From: Aestuariibacter salexigens DSM 15300 | GTDB taxonomy: Bacteria; Pseudomonadota; Gammaproteobacteria; Enterobacterales; Alteromonadaceae | NCBI RefSeq assembly: GCF_000429145.1 | Contig: NZ_AUBH01000004.1 | Coordinates: 186,001-250,000, forward strand | Direction of reading: 5' to 3' | DNA length: 64,000 nt | Shown here: positions 1 to 10,456 of the stretch, in pieces | Layout of the letters: every line of letters starts with the position of its first letter | Numbering within the stretch: the first letter of the stretch is position 1 | Translations under genes and position numbers: made by a program | The notes under the pieces: generated by a model | Seen by the model: the letters and a program-made list of their open reading frames with translations, nothing else | What the model was told of the DNA's origin: nothing | Databases searched by the model: none

Positions 1-1
1 C

Positions 2-460
2 GGCGGCAAATTATTTGCAGCGGGTCGTGCCGGAGAGCGCTTTGCCGTACGTAACTCGGGCGCTATTGCGGTGGTCGAAGGCACCGGCGATAACGGCTGT
101 GAATACATGACAGGCGGTATTGTGGCCGTACTTGGCCCAGTGGGTATTAACTTTGGCGCCGGTATGACAGGCGGATTTGCCTATCTGTTCGATGAACACA
201 ATGACCTCGACAATCGAGTAAACAAAGAATTGGTGGAAATTCTGGATATTGGCGACAAGGTCATACTGTCAGAGCATTTACGCGGATTGATTAATCAGCA
301 TTATGAAGAAACCGGTAGCGAGCATGCGCTGCAACTGCTGACGAATTTTGGCGAGCTGCTGACGCGCTTTAAATTAATTAAACCGAAAACCAGCGACGTC
401 AAAAATCTGCTTGGTCACATTAGCCGCTCAAGCGCTGAACTGCGCGTTCAGGCACAGTAG
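2..460 (+). CDS. gltB: Glutamate synthase large subunit, C-terminal fragment (5' end outside window)
   Basis: The open frame runs from the window edge to TAG at 458-460, so only the last ~152 residues are present. They are the glycine-rich GXGXG beta-helix of the GOGAT alpha subunit: AGERFAVRNSGAIAVVEG, then GDNGCEYMTGG, GINFGAGMTGG and FAYLFDE. This domain forms the structural core beside the glutamine amidotransferase and FMN-binding domains, which lie upstream of the window. The enzyme converts glutamine plus 2-oxoglutarate to two glutamates with NADPH in the cytoplasm. gltD follows after 18 nt, so the two subunits are co-transcribed. Internal ATG/GTG codons in the fragment are not starts. 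Confidence 0.96.
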   Translation, partial: GGKLFAAGRAGERFAVRNSGAIAVVEGTGDNGCEYMTGGIVAVLGPVGINFGAGMTGGFAYLFDEHNDLDNRVNKELVEILDIGDKVILSEHLRGLINQHYEETGSEHALQLLTNFGELLTRFKLIKPKTSDVKNLLGHISRSSAELRVQAQ

Positions 461-463
461 TAG

Positions 464-1894
<1,431 letters not shown>

Positions 1895-1897
1895 TCA

Positions 1898-2413
1898 CTA
1901 TCTAATCATGGGCGAACGTTTGCGTCGCCCTGTGATTGCTATCTTCATTATCCAGATTGAGCCGTCACCTAATACAGCAAACAGCAATGCCATTATTAGC
2001 CCAACGGCGACCGCTTCAGGCGTAAGCAGCACCACATAGCTATAGACTTCACGCGTACGTTGTAGAATGTCAACATCAGCATTGCTGGCAATGACCCATA
2101 TTTGAGTCACTAAGGGCGCATCGAGTTGTGTTAAGTGTGTCTTTAGTCGCTGATTACGCAGCATGATGTTTTCAATATTATCCGCATCGCTGACAAACAC
2201 GCGGTCCTTGCTGCTTCGATAATGTGCAATCAGGCGCAGCAGACTGCCATCAAAATAACGGTCAGCGGTGTCCTGAAAGCCTGACAAATTTTGCTGTGAT
2301 TCGCGCCACTGCGCATCTACCCGTTTAACATATTGGTCGATGAACCCTGGCACCTGAATACCGCCTAGCAGCCCCGCGCCGAAAATCATCAGGCGCAAAT
2401 AGTGTCTGAACAT
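1898..2413 (-). CDS. DUF2937 family inner-membrane protein
   Basis: About 171 residues from ATG at 2413, chosen over an upstream in-frame ATG (2437) because GAGG sits about 6 nt before it. A hydrophobic N-terminal segment (MFRHYLRLMIFGAGLLGG) is followed by a soluble helical stretch with the FIDQYVKRVDAQW pattern of DUF2937, and then a second membrane segment near the C-terminus (EAVAVGLIMALLFAVLG) with a basic tail. The protein is predicted to be held by both ends in the inner membrane with its middle in the periplasm. Function is unknown. It is convergent with gltD. Confidence 0.7.
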   Translation of the reverse strand: MFRHYLRLMIFGAGLLGGIQVPGFIDQYVKRVDAQWRESQQNLSGFQDTADRYFDGSLLRLIAHYRSSKDRVFVSDADNIENIMLRNQRLKTHLTQLDAPLVTQIWVIASNADVDILQRTREVYSYVVLLTPEAVAVGLIMALLFAVLGDGSIWIMKIAITGRRKRSPMIR

Positions 2414-2519
2414 CAATACCTCACTGACAGCCGGCATACCTTAAAGCGTAGCCATCTGCTTGCCCATGCCTGTTTGACACTCTATATTGATGGATAGGTA
2501 ATCACAAACAGGATTGGTA

Positions 2520-2870
2520 ATGAGCACCACGTGTCGCGCATCTTCACTTACTGCACTATGTCTATTGGCAAGCTACGCAGCGTCTGCACAGATGGAAACG
2601 CAAACGTGTCCGAGTGCGTTTCATGACCTGCCTTTGCACCAAAGTGCCAGACTTTGTCAGACTTTTGACGATACGGTCCCTGCCAGTCTGGTCTATCACG
2701 CGGATGTGCTGCCTTCTGAAGCTGCGGATTTCTACAGCCAGCAAAACAACTTCACGTTCACCTCAGCCAGTGTCAAAGGACGCACCGTGCTGACTACCGA
2801 TAATCAGGACAAGATTGTGGTCATCTCTGCCGATGGCGATGGCGCTCAGATCGATATTCTGATCAAATAA
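2520..2870 (+). CDS. Small secreted hypothetical protein
   Basis: About 116 residues. ATG at 2520 follows AGGA with a 6-nt gap; the TTG at 2514 is less likely. It has a signal peptide ending near SYAASA-Q, then a mature part of ~90 residues with two Cys (in QTCPS and RLCQTF) that could form one disulphide. The body looks like a mixed alpha/beta fold ending in DGAQIDILIK. I do not recognise the family. It stands alone, divergent from DUF2937, and precedes the DUF2726 gene by ~110 nt. Confidence 0.6.
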   Translation: MSTTCRASSLTALCLLASYAASAQMETQTCPSAFHDLPLHQSARLCQTFDDTVPASLVYHADVLPSEAADFYSQQNNFTFTSASVKGRTVLTTDNQDKIVVISADGDGAQIDILIK

Positions 2871-2979
2871 TTTCCGCCAGCCAGTGCTTAGCTGGCACCA
2901 AGTTTGCTCAGTTCCATATAGACGCGTGAAACACACTCAAAGCGTCAAATTTTTGTCGTTGATTTTACGAGGTAGACAA

Positions 2980-3573
2980 ATGGAACTCGCCATTATTTTA
3001 ATGATGTTGTTGATTGTGGTTGCCATCGGCGCCATCAAACTGAGCGATCAGGGTCTGTCTTTTCCCTTTAAACGCAGAACACAGTTGCTCACTCCCGTTG
3101 AACGCAGCTTCCTTGAACTGTTGGAAAGAGCGGTCGGAAACAAATTCCGCATCATGTGTCGGGTCAGGCTCACGGACATTATCAGCCTGCGTCAGTCGAC
3201 CAATAAAAAACAGGGCAAAGTTGCACTGTCCAGAGCCAATGGCAAACATCTGGACTTCGTGCTGTGCTCACGTACAGACATGAGCCCCATCGTGGCCATT
3301 GATTTAGTCCATAACGCTGGAAAAGAGGGATACAAAACCAATCGTGATTGGTTTATCAGCGGTACGCTGGATGCAGCGAAGATCCCACATGTGCGTATCA
3401 AGGTTAAATCAGGCTACACAGTGGAAGATATTCGTGGTGTGATTGATGCCAAGCTGGCGCCGTTGAGACGCGTCGATACCAGCTTGCCAGCACTGGATGC
3501 CCCCACACCCAAGATGAATGATAAAAAGCGGCCAACCAGACCGATTCGCTCTTCACGACCGGTTGCCGCCTGA
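2980..3573 (+). CDS. DUF2726 domain protein with N-terminal membrane anchor
   Basis: 197 residues from ATG 2980, which has GAGGT at 2969-2973. The frame is open 96 nt further upstream but that part has no ribosome site and reads like non-coding sequence. Residues 1-18 (MELAIILMMLLIVVAIGA) form one membrane anchor. The body fits DUF2726, a nuclease-like fold: LLTPVERSFLELLERAVG, a core with LDFVLCS and VAIDLV, then HVRIK. The C-terminal ~35 residues are Pro/Arg/Lys rich and probably unstructured. Family members are often annotated as putative nucleic-acid-processing proteins; the function is not established. Confidence 0.75.
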   Translation: MELAIILMMLLIVVAIGAIKLSDQGLSFPFKRRTQLLTPVERSFLELLERAVGNKFRIMCRVRLTDIISLRQSTNKKQGKVALSRANGKHLDFVLCSRTDMSPIVAIDLVHNAGKEGYKTNRDWFISGTLDAAKIPHVRIKVKSGYTVEDIRGVIDAKLAPLRRVDTSLPALDAPTPKMNDKKRPTRPIRSSRPVAA

Positions 3574-3677
3574 CGCTCAAATGTTACCTGTCCGGATCGC
3601 ATCCAGCGATCCGACATGCATTCTTGCCCATAAGCGTATACACTGCGCGCCGAATTTAGATTAGGTACGCATAAACG

Positions 3678-4385
3678 ATGAAAATTGGCATTCTGGGCGC
3701 CATGGATCAGGAGGTGTTGCTGCTCAAAGAACAGCTTACCAACGTGACTGTATCCGAGTACGCCCATCTACAGTTTTATTCTGGAAAAATTCATGACACA
3801 GACGTTGTCGTAGTCAAATGTGGTATCGGTAAGGTCGCAGCCTCCGTTGCCACGACCGTGCTTATCGACCGTTTTGCGCCAGATTATGTGGTGAATACTG
3901 GCTCGGCCGGAGGCTTTGATAAAGATCTGGATATCGGCGATCTGGTCATCGCGGAAAACGTGCAGCATCATGACGTTGACGTGACCCATTTTGGTTACGA
4001 GCTTGGTCAGGTGTACGGCATGCCTGCGTTGTATCCTTGTGAAGAAAAGTTGATCCGGGCGGCAGAAAAAGCTGCCCAAGATGTGGTTCACGTAAAAAGT
4101 AAACGTGGCCTGATTTGCACCGGCGACAGCTTTATTGGTTGTGATGAAGCGGCATCCAGACTACGTTCGTTAATTCCGGACATGCGTGCTGTAGAGATGG
4201 AAGGCGCCGCGATCGGACAAACATGTTACATGCTGGACACGCCGTTTGTGGTTATACGCTCACTGTCAGATATCGCCGGAAAAACCTCGACAATGTCATT
4301 TAAGAGTTATATTGATATTGCAGCTAAACATTCGGCCGAACTGGTAATGTCAATGATCAAACAAATGGCAAACGAGGCGGTGTAA
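3678..4385 (+). CDS. mtnN: 5'-methylthioadenosine/S-adenosylhomocysteine nucleosidase
   Basis: 235 residues, full length. Catalytic residues of the family are present: E12 (GAMDQEV), E175 in the AVEMEGAAIGQ loop, and D198 in SLSDIAG. It hydrolyses the glycosidic bond of methylthioadenosine, S-adenosylhomocysteine and 5'-deoxyadenosine, releasing adenine. First gene of mtnN-cobD-btuF: the cobD TTG start follows the stop codon directly. Because ahcY lies 2 kb downstream, this cell appears to have both routes for S-adenosylhomocysteine (nucleosidase and reversible hydrolase). Confidence 0.96.
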   Translation: MKIGILGAMDQEVLLLKEQLTNVTVSEYAHLQFYSGKIHDTDVVVVKCGIGKVAASVATTVLIDRFAPDYVVNTGSAGGFDKDLDIGDLVIAENVQHHDVDVTHFGYELGQVYGMPALYPCEEKLIRAAEKAAQDVVHVKSKRGLICTGDSFIGCDEAASRLRSLIPDMRAVEMEGAAIGQTCYMLDTPFVVIRSLSDIAGKTSTMSFKSYIDIAAKHSAELVMSMIKQMANEAV

Positions 4386-5348
4386 TTGAACCCGCCAGAT
4401 TTGCAACTCTGGCTTCACCCCACGCTGATTCCGGCGTGGGTGATCATCGGGGTATTCATCGCCGAAGCGATGCTACCCATCAGCGCCCGTTATCATCCGC
4501 TCACTATCATTCGTATTCTGGCTGACAGAATGGCTGCCAGGGTGCATCCCAGTACCCAACGCAGTGTCTCGCAGCAGAGAATTTCCGGCGCACTGGGTTT
4601 TATCGTTCTGCTGACACCGCTTATCCTGATCGTGGCACTATTCACCCATGTAGTGGAGTTTCCCCATCTTTTCGACGCGATTGTGTTATTTTTTGCTTGT
4701 GAATTCAGAACCTGTCGCAGACAGATGCAACGCATCATTCACGCCCTTGAGCACGAGCACAAATCGCTGGCAAGAGATCTGCTGTCGACGTTTGTATTGC
4801 GCCAGACAAACACACTTTCGCCATTGGGCATTGGCAAAGCTTCGCTAGAAAGCATGCTGCTGCGATTCAGCTACCAGGTCATCGCGCCGGTATTCTGGTA
4901 CCTGCTGTTTGGCGCTGTTGCTGCGCTCAGCTATCGCATGTTGTATGAAGTGGCACAGATGTGGAATCGCCAACAGCTACGTTTTATACAGTACGGCGCG
5001 CCTATTCGATGGACCGTCAACTTGCTGCAGTGGCTGCCGAACCATGTGGCTGTTTTTATTGCAGCTATCGCAGGATCACCTCGTGGCGTATTATCAAGTC
5101 GCAAACCATCGGCTCCCTGTTTACGTGCGAAGCTGCTTGCAAAACTCGGCGGCGCATTGGAAGTAGAACTAGGTGGCCCGGCGTTTTATGACGGCATAAA
5201 ACAACGACTGTCAAAAGTGGGCGGCACCAGACAAGTGGTGTTTTCCGATTTGCACAGAGGGCTTCAGAGCGTGCTGCGTATGCAAATGGTCTGCGCTGTA
5301 TTGGTATTGCTGTTTTGCGCTATCCATTATGGTGCTCGCCATCTATGA
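4386..5348 (+). CDS. cobD: CobD/CbiB family cobalamin biosynthesis membrane protein
   Basis: 320 residues starting at TTG 4386 immediately after the mtnN stop, with GAGG 8 nt upstream inside mtnN. Multi-pass membrane protein with CobD/CbiB landmarks: an HPLTIIRILADRM segment after the first helix, and ESMLLRFSYQVIAPVFWYLL followed by ALSYRML, matching the family's E..(R)..D..v.P..w..l..A..yR region. The family attaches the aminopropanol (or its phosphate) arm to adenosylcobyric acid. No other corrin genes are in the window, so it probably serves salvage rather than de novo synthesis. It overlaps btuF by 4 nt (ATGA). Confidence 0.85.
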   Translation: MNPPDLQLWLHPTLIPAWVIIGVFIAEAMLPISARYHPLTIIRILADRMAARVHPSTQRSVSQQRISGALGFIVLLTPLILIVALFTHVVEFPHLFDAIVLFFACEFRTCRRQMQRIIHALEHEHKSLARDLLSTFVLRQTNTLSPLGIGKASLESMLLRFSYQVIAPVFWYLLFGAVAALSYRMLYEVAQMWNRQQLRFIQYGAPIRWTVNLLQWLPNHVAVFIAAIAGSPRGVLSSRKPSAPCLRAKLLAKLGGALEVELGGPAFYDGIKQRLSKVGGTRQVVFSDLHRGLQSVLRMQMVCAVLVLLFCAIHYGARHL

Positions 5349-6178
5349 CAATGCGCAATGTCTTCATATCGCTGCTGTGCTGCCTGCTGGCTTGCTGCAG
5401 CAGCATTGCCAGCGCACAACGCATCGTCAGCCTTGCTCCCCATACCACTGAGTGGTTGTTTCAACTTGGATTAGGTGAACAGGTAGTAGGCGTCAGTGCA
5501 TACAGTGACTACCCCGCTGAAGCAGCGCAGCTGCCCATAGTAGCAGACGCCAACGGCGTAAATTTTGAACAGCTGATCAGGTTACAGCCAGATATCGTTG
5601 TCGCCTGGCAAGGTGGCAATAAGCCACAGGATCTGGCCAGAATTACGCAGTTGGGCTTTACCGTATTTTCCTCCAACCCGCAGAAACCAGAAGATATTGG
5701 TCTGGAGCTGATAGAGCTTGGACAAATACTGGGGACAGAATCACAGGCGATAACTATCGCGCAAACACTAAATGACAACCTCAGTAGCGTGACAAAACGT
5801 TACGCACAATTACCGCCATCACGCATATTTTATTATCTATGGTCTACACCATTGATGTCGATTGGTCCGGATGCCTGGGCCAGTCATATACTGCATTTTT
5901 GCAATGCAGCGCAGATATTCAGCGATGCTGAAGTCGATTATCCGCAAGTGTCAGTCGAACAGGTTGTGCGCCGTCAACCTGACGTCATCATCGCCGCAAG
6001 TCACCAACCCGCAGCGCAACATCAACAGTTCTGGAGCCGCTGGCAGGACCTGCTTGATGTACCTCTTATCACCGTCAATCCAGACCTACTGCACCGCTTC
6101 ACGCCAAGAATAGTTGAGGGTATCGAGCAGCTTTGCGACAGTATTCATCAAGCACAGTCATACACCGCCGATATCTGA
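5345..6178 (+). CDS. btuF: Vitamin B12 ABC transporter substrate-binding protein BtuF
   Basis: 277 residues from ATG 5345, overlapping the cobD stop as ATGA; a second ATG at 5351 is possible. Signal peptide MTMRNVFISLLCCLLACCSS ending near IASA-Q. The mature protein has the class III binding-protein fold: RIVSLAPHTTEWLFQLG, ..GVSAYSDYP, LQPDIVVAW, and a long backbone helix before the second lobe. It binds cobalamin in the periplasm and delivers it to BtuCD (not in the window). Its place behind mtnN and cobD parallels the mtn-btuF linkage known in enterobacteria. Confidence 0.92.
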   Translation: MTMRNVFISLLCCLLACCSSIASAQRIVSLAPHTTEWLFQLGLGEQVVGVSAYSDYPAEAAQLPIVADANGVNFEQLIRLQPDIVVAWQGGNKPQDLARITQLGFTVFSSNPQKPEDIGLELIELGQILGTESQAITIAQTLNDNLSSVTKRYAQLPPSRIFYYLWSTPLMSIGPDAWASHILHFCNAAQIFSDAEVDYPQVSVEQVVRRQPDVIIAASHQPAAQHQQFWSRWQDLLDVPLITVNPDLLHRFTPRIVEGIEQLCDSIHQAQSYTADI

Positions 6179-6188
6179 GATTGGATAG

Positions 6189-6250
6189 GTGACTATCGTC
6201 TGTGAACCGAAGTCACTATACTACGTACAAATTGTCGTGCTGCGTCGCAG
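6189..6250 (+). promoter_or_regulatory. ahcY leader: two inverted repeats around a -10-like box
   Basis: GTGACT (6190-6195) pairs with AGTCAC (6211-6216), immediately followed by TATACT at 6217-6222, a good -10 match; no convincing -35 lies 17 nt upstream. A second small hairpin GCTGC-GTC-GCAGC lies near 6239-6251. These could be an operator overlapping the ahcY promoter. No MetJ box or SAH-aptamer core is visible. This is inference from symmetry only. Confidence 0.3.
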
Positions 6251-6288
6251 CCTCAACCTGATAAACAACTATGACGGCTACTGTATAC

Positions 6289-7680
6289 ATGAATCAAGAA
6301 AACCACGTAATGGCGACTGGAGACTACAAAGTCGCTGATATTTCGCTGGCCGACTGGGGTCGCAAAGAGCTGACAATCGCTGAAAGTGAGATGCCAGCTT
6401 TGATGAAGATCCGCGAAAAATATCGCGCCTCACAGCCTTTGAAAGGCGCTAAAATCCTCGGCTGTATTCACATGACCATACAAACCGGCGTACTGATTGA
6501 AACGCTGGTGGCGCTTGGTGCAGAGGTACGTTGGTCTTCTTGCAATATCTTTTCAACTCAGGATCACGCGGCGGCCGCCATTGTTGCGGCAGGTGTACCG
6601 GTCTTTGCCTGGAAAGGGGAGACCGAGGAAGAGTATGAATGGTGTCTAGAGCAAACTATCCTCAAGGATGGCAAGCCATGGGATGCCAATATGGTACTGG
6701 ACGACGGTGGTGATCTGACTGAAATGCTACATGACAAGTACCCGCAGGTACTGGAAAACGTGCACGGCATCACCGAAGAAACAACCACAGGCGTACACCG
6801 TCTGCTGGACATGCTTGAACAGGGCACATTGAAGGTGCCAGCCATTAACGTTAACGACTCGGTGACCAAATCCAAGAACGACAATAAATATGGCTGTCGA
6901 CACAGTCTGAATGACGCGATCAAACGTGCCACAGACCATTTGTTGTCAGGTAAAAAAGCATTAGTTATCGGTTACGGTGACGTAGGTAAAGGCTCGGCAC
7001 TGTCGCTCAGACAGGAAGGCATGATCGTTAAGGTGACTGAGATTGATCCTATCTGTGCAATGCAAGCCTGTATGGATGGTTTCGAAGTGGTTTCTCCCTA
7101 TAAAGGAGGCAACAACACAGGCAACGCCGCAGACGTAGACACTGCGTTGTTGCAAAACACTGACCTGCTGGTCACTACCACGGGCAACGTCAATGTGTGC
7201 GATGCAAACATGCTTGGCGCTCTAAAAGCCGGCGCAGTGGTGTGTAACATCGGCCACTTTGATAACGAAATTGATACCGCCTACATGCGTAAAAACTGGC
7301 GCTGGGAAGAAATCAAACCCCAGGTCCATAAAATCTATCGCTCTGATGAAGAACGCGATCATTTACTGCTTCTATCTGAAGGGCGATTGGTCAACCTGGG
7401 TAACGCCACCGGCCATCCGTCACGCATTATGGACGGCTCGTTTGCCAATCAGGTGCTAGCTCAGATTCACCTGTTCGGACAAGCTTTTGCATCACAAAGT
7501 GCCGATAAGCAGGCTGAACTGCTGCGCGTGGAAGTGTTGCCCAAGCAGCTTGATGAAGAAGTCGCTCGCTACATGGTAGAAGGCTTTGGCGGTGTATTAA
7601 CACGCATGACTGAGCAGCAGGCCAAGTATATAGGCGTCTCTGTGGATGGTCCGTTTAAATCTGACGACTATCGTTACTAA
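6289..7680 (+). CDS. ahcY: S-adenosylhomocysteinase (adenosylhomocysteinase)
   Basis: About 463 residues from ATG 6289; ATG 6271 and ATG 6310 are also in frame and none has a strong ribosome site. Conserved throughout: [49 protein letters not shown], the NAD-binding [10 protein letters not shown], and the C-terminal [10 protein letters not shown], whose Lys and Tyr reach the NAD site of the neighbouring subunit. It reversibly splits S-adenosylhomocysteine into adenosine and homocysteine. It lacks the ~40-residue insert found in some bacterial forms. A stem-loop terminator follows at 7701-7724. The 5' leader does not match the SAH riboswitch. Confidence 0.96.
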   Translation: MNQENHVMATGDYKVADISLADWGRKELTIAESEMPALMKIREKYRASQPLKGAKILGCIHMTIQTGVLIETLVALGAEVRWSSCNIFSTQDHAAAAIVAAGVPVFAWKGETEEEYEWCLEQTILKDGKPWDANMVLDDGGDLTEMLHDKYPQVLENVHGITEETTTGVHRLLDMLEQGTLKVPAINVNDSVTKSKNDNKYGCRHSLNDAIKRATDHLLSGKKALVIGYGDVGKGSALSLRQEGMIVKVTEIDPICAMQACMDGFEVVSPYKGGNNTGNAADVDTALLQNTDLLVTTTGNVNVCDANMLGALKAGAVVCNIGHFDNEIDTAYMRKNWRWEEIKPQVHKIYRSDEERDHLLLLSEGRLVNLGNATGHPSRIMDGSFANQVLAQIHLFGQAFASQSADKQAELLRVEVLPKQLDEEVARYMVEGFGGVLTRMTEQQAKYIGVSVDGPFKSDDYRY

Positions 7681-7700
7681 ATGTAGTAGCAACACCGACG

Positions 7701-7724
7701 AAGGGAGCGATGGCTCCCTTTTTT
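7701..7724 (+). terminator. Rho-independent terminator after ahcY
   Basis: AAGGGAGC (7701-7708), loop GATG, GCTCCCTT (7713-7720), followed by a run of T to 7724. Eight-base perfect stem, tight loop and U tract. It sits 20 nt past the ahcY stop and before the rhodanese gene. Confidence 0.9.
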
Positions 7725-7740
7725 ACCTTGAGGCAATGTT

Positions 7741-8112
7741 ATGAAACGTTTGTTTATTTCTCTTCTCAGCATCGTTAGCGTCTGGGCAAGCGCCTCTGGC
7801 GTGCCAGACATTACTGCCCAGCAGTTGCTTGCACAAGATGCCAACGATCGATTGATCCTCGACGTACGAGGGCCGGATGAATATGCACAAGGTCACGTAC
7901 CTGGTGCAATTAATATTCCGCACACAGAAATTGCCGAGCGACTGGATGAGATCCTGTCGCACAAGGATAAGCAGGTCGTCGTGTACTGTCGGTCTGGTTA
8001 TCGAGCTGGCAAAGCGATTGATGTGTTACTTGAGAATAACTTCAGTCAGGTGCAACACCTTGAAGGCGATATGCTGAAGTGGCAAGAAGCAGAATTACCG
8101 TTGGAGAAATAA
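7741..8112 (+). CDS. Periplasmic rhodanese-like domain protein
   Basis: 123 residues. Signal peptide MKRLFISLLSIVSVWASASG, then a single rhodanese domain: LILDVRGPDEYAQGHVPGA (CH2A-like motif) and the active-site loop VVVYCRSGYRAG with catalytic C83. GAGG lies upstream of the ATG. Single-domain secreted rhodaneses shuttle sulfane sulfur or act in redox stress, and the natural acceptor is unknown here. The gene follows the ahcY terminator and so has its own promoter or depends on read-through. Confidence 0.88.
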   Translation: MKRLFISLLSIVSVWASASGVPDITAQQLLAQDANDRLILDVRGPDEYAQGHVPGAINIPHTEIAERLDEILSHKDKQVVVYCRSGYRAGKAIDVLLENNFSQVQHLEGDMLKWQEAELPLEK

Positions 8113-8180
8113 TTTTTTTGTCCAACGTCATAGTGCGATACATTACCCCTGAGCATTTATAAACCACTCGGGCTGCCACG

Positions 8181-8591
8181 ATGCAAATTGATCTCGCCAC
8201 ACCGGCAATGTTATTCCCGGCAATCTCACTGTTATTGTTGGCGTACACGAACCGATTTTTAACGCTGGCATCGGTGATCAGAAACTTTGCTGGTGAAGAT
8301 GAAGACTCGGGTGTTAAACAGCAAATCAGCAATTTACGGCGACGAATTCAGCTGATCAAGCGCATGCAGGAAGCCGGTGCTGTCAGTTTTTTCCTGTGCG
8401 TAGTGGCAATGCTGGGCATTTATCTGCAATACCAGACGGTGGGCAGTTGGATTTTCGCTGCCAGTTTGGTCTGCCTGATGTATTCACTGTGGCTGTCGGT
8501 CCGAGAAATTCGCATCTCAGTGGAAGCGTTAGACGTCCATCTTGATACCTGTGGCTACCACACTTCAAATAAAAAAAATCATGCAAATTGA
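8181..8591 (+). CDS. DUF2721 family membrane protein
   Basis: 136 residues. A first hydrophobic segment (ATPAMLFPAISLLLLAYTNRF) is followed by a basic, polar cytoplasmic stretch (NLRRRIQLIKRMQEAG), then two closely spaced membrane helices (VSFFLCVVAMLGIYLQY and SWIFAASLVCLMYSLW), ending in a polar tail. This matches the DUF2721 pattern of a small three-helix inner-membrane protein of unknown role. Its last 11 nt overlap the GNAT start, and both genes begin with the same 12 nt (ATGCAAATTGAT, giving MQID). Confidence 0.8.
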   Translation: MQIDLATPAMLFPAISLLLLAYTNRFLTLASVIRNFAGEDEDSGVKQQISNLRRRIQLIKRMQEAGAVSFFLCVVAMLGIYLQYQTVGSWIFAASLVCLMYSLWLSVREIRISVEALDVHLDTCGYHTSNKKNHAN

Positions 8592-9141
8592 TTATCAACC
8601 CTTAGGTGAATGTCATTACGAAGGCTTGCTAACGCTCGCTAACTTCGTACATGGCGATAATTATCTTGACCATGATGGTCTGACGGCACTACATAAAGCA
8701 AGCGTAAAAGACGGTGTGAATGTGAGCTGGGTTGCGCTTCAGGGCGATGACGTTGTTGGGTTTCGTCTGACCCAGGCGGCGGGCAACTGGTCGGTAGACA
8801 AATGGTGCACCCCGTCAGCATGGGGTGTACCTATCGAGGATGTCGCGTACTTTAAGTGCAATACCGTGTCGCCTGCTTTACAGGGCCATGGTATAGGCTC
8901 GACACTGCTATCATTGTCGATAGATAAACTCAAACAACAGGGCAGTCAGGCTGGGTTGGCGCACATCTGGCTGGCCAGTCCCGGTAATAGCGCGTTCAGA
9001 TATTTCACCCGCTGCGGTGGCAGGCTGGTTAGAGAACACCCTAACAAGTGGCAAGAGCATTCTATTCACGACGGTTACCTGTGCCCTGTTTGCGGTGAGC
9101 TATGTCACTGTACTGCCGCTGAAATGATCATTACTTTCTAG
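8581..9141 (+). CDS. GNAT family N-acetyltransferase with C-terminal Cys cluster
   Basis: 186 residues from ATG 8581. The acetyl-CoA binding core is seen as FKCNTVSPALQGHGIGSTLL (motif A, Q-G-H-G-I-G), with an aromatic-rich segment SAFRYFTRCGG downstream. The C-terminus adds four cysteines and a histidine, C168, C171, C175 and C177 (CPVCGELCHC), unusual for GNAT proteins and suggestive of metal binding or disulphide. It overlaps the DUF2721 gene by 11 nt and is followed after 1 nt by an FAD oxidase, so the three are translationally linked. Substrate unknown; the neighbour suggests an amine. Confidence 0.82.
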   Translation: MQIDYQPLGECHYEGLLTLANFVHGDNYLDHDGLTALHKASVKDGVNVSWVALQGDDVVGFRLTQAAGNWSVDKWCTPSAWGVPIEDVAYFKCNTVSPALQGHGIGSTLLSLSIDKLKQQGSQAGLAHIWLASPGNSAFRYFTRCGGRLVREHPNKWQEHSIHDGYLCPVCGELCHCTAAEMIITF

Positions 9142-9142
9142 C

Positions 9143-10456
9143 ATGTACGATCCGTTAAAGGACAAAGTCCCTATTGCTTCCGCAACCGGCAGTTACTGGC
9201 AACACACCTGCCCCGCCTGGCCCTCTTCACCTATGAGCTGCTCTCAGGATGTTGATGTCGCGATTATTGGGGCAGGATATACCGGGTTATCTGCCGCGCT
9301 GCATCTGGCCAGACACTCTGATGCAAAGGTTATGGTATTGGACGCCGTCTCTCCGGGTTGGGGATGCGCAGGCAGAAATGCAGGGTTCGCGTTAGCCGGT
9401 AGTGGGCGTCTCAGTCTTGCACAAATGCAGAAGCGCTGGGGCAGCAAAGTGGCAAATGGCGTGCAGCGCGAATACGACCGGGCGCTAACGAGTCTTTACG
9501 ACCTAATCGACGAATATCAGATCGACTGTGACCTGACCCGCGGAGGCTACTTACGTATCGCGCATTCCCCCACACAGGCACAGGCACTGCGCTCTCTTGC
9601 CCAGCACAATAAAATGTTTATAGATGCTGATACGCTGAAAAGCCAATACATACGTGCTCCATTTGCCCACGGTGGTCTGTTCCAGCCGGCAAGTCAGGGA
9701 CTCAATCCGCTTAAGTTATGTCATGGCCTGGCACATGCTGCGCAATCTGCAGGTGTCAATATTTGCACTGAGACGCCGGTTATTGACTGGCATTCAGCAA
9801 GGGATAGGCACACTCTGACAACGCCTCATGGTAAAGTGAAAGCCAGCAAAGTCATTATCGCCAGCAATGCCTATAGCGGTAAAAACCTGCACGCAGAAAT
9901 CCAACATCGCCAGTTTCCGGTGCTGTCCAGTATTATCGTGACAGCACCGTTAAACAATGAGCAGAAACAAGCCATTGCCGTTCGCGAGGGGCTACTGGTG
10001 ATGGATACCCGGCCAATGAAGTACTACTACCGGATGCTGCCTGATGGACGGTTATTATTTGGTGGACGGGGTGCAGTGACAGGGGCCTTAGCAGAGGATC
10101 AGCGCTACAAAGATTCATTGACCCACGCACTACACCAGACCTTACCAGGACTCGGCCACATTGACGTTAATTACTTCTGGAGTGGCTGGGTCAGTATTGC
10201 GCTGGACGACCACCCTCGCCTGTGGAAGAACGAGCAAAGTCAGACCTATGTGTCAATGGGATACTGCGGATCTGGCGTAAGTTACGCCTGTTATGCAGGT
10301 CAACAGCTTGGCCGCTGGATAATGGATGATAACGCGCTGCCAGCCTTGCCTATCTATGCGCAGCCGCTGCCGCGCTTCCCTCTGCCATGGGCGCGGCGAC
10401 CGGCATTATCATTGTTTTATAACTGGTTGGCGTTAAAGCAGAAACTGACCGGCTAG
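9143..10456 (+). CDS. FAD-dependent amine/amino-acid oxidoreductase (DAO family)
   Basis: 437 residues. N-terminal FAD motif [18 protein letters not shown] (G43, G45, G48), then [16 protein letters not shown], a feature of gamma-glutamylputrescine oxidase / OrdL-type enzymes, and a C-terminal [21 protein letters not shown] loop. These cytoplasmic flavoenzymes oxidise secondary or N-substituted amines with release of H2O2. It starts 1 nt after the GNAT stop. It ends in a CTAG tetranucleotide that gives a TAG stop on both strands, shared with convergent tyrS. The exact substrate cannot be read from sequence. Confidence 0.85.
   Translation: MYDPLKDKVPIASATGSYWQHTCPAWPSSPMSCSQDVDVAIIGAGYTGLSAALHLARHSDAKVMVLDAVSPGWGCAGRNAGFALAGSGRLSLAQMQKRWGSKVANGVQREYDRALTSLYDLIDEYQIDCDLTRGGYLRIAHSPTQAQALRSLAQHNKMFIDADTLKSQYIRAPFAHGGLFQPASQGLNPLKLCHGLAHAAQSAGVNICTETPVIDWHSARDRHTLTTPHGKVKASKVIIASNAYSGKNLHAEIQHRQFPVLSSIIVTAPLNNEQKQAIAVREGLLVMDTRPMKYYYRMLPDGRLLFGGRGAVTGALAEDQRYKDSLTHALHQTLPGLGHIDVNYFWSGWVSIALDDHPRLWKNEQSQTYVSMGYCGSGVSYACYAGQQLGRWIMDDNALPALPIYAQPLPRFPLPWARRPALSLFYNWLALKQKLTG

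Noticed and set aside
6179-6288. SAH riboswitch ahead of ahcY
   Set aside because: The conserved pseudoknot core of the SAH aptamer is not visible; only small unrelated hairpins are present.
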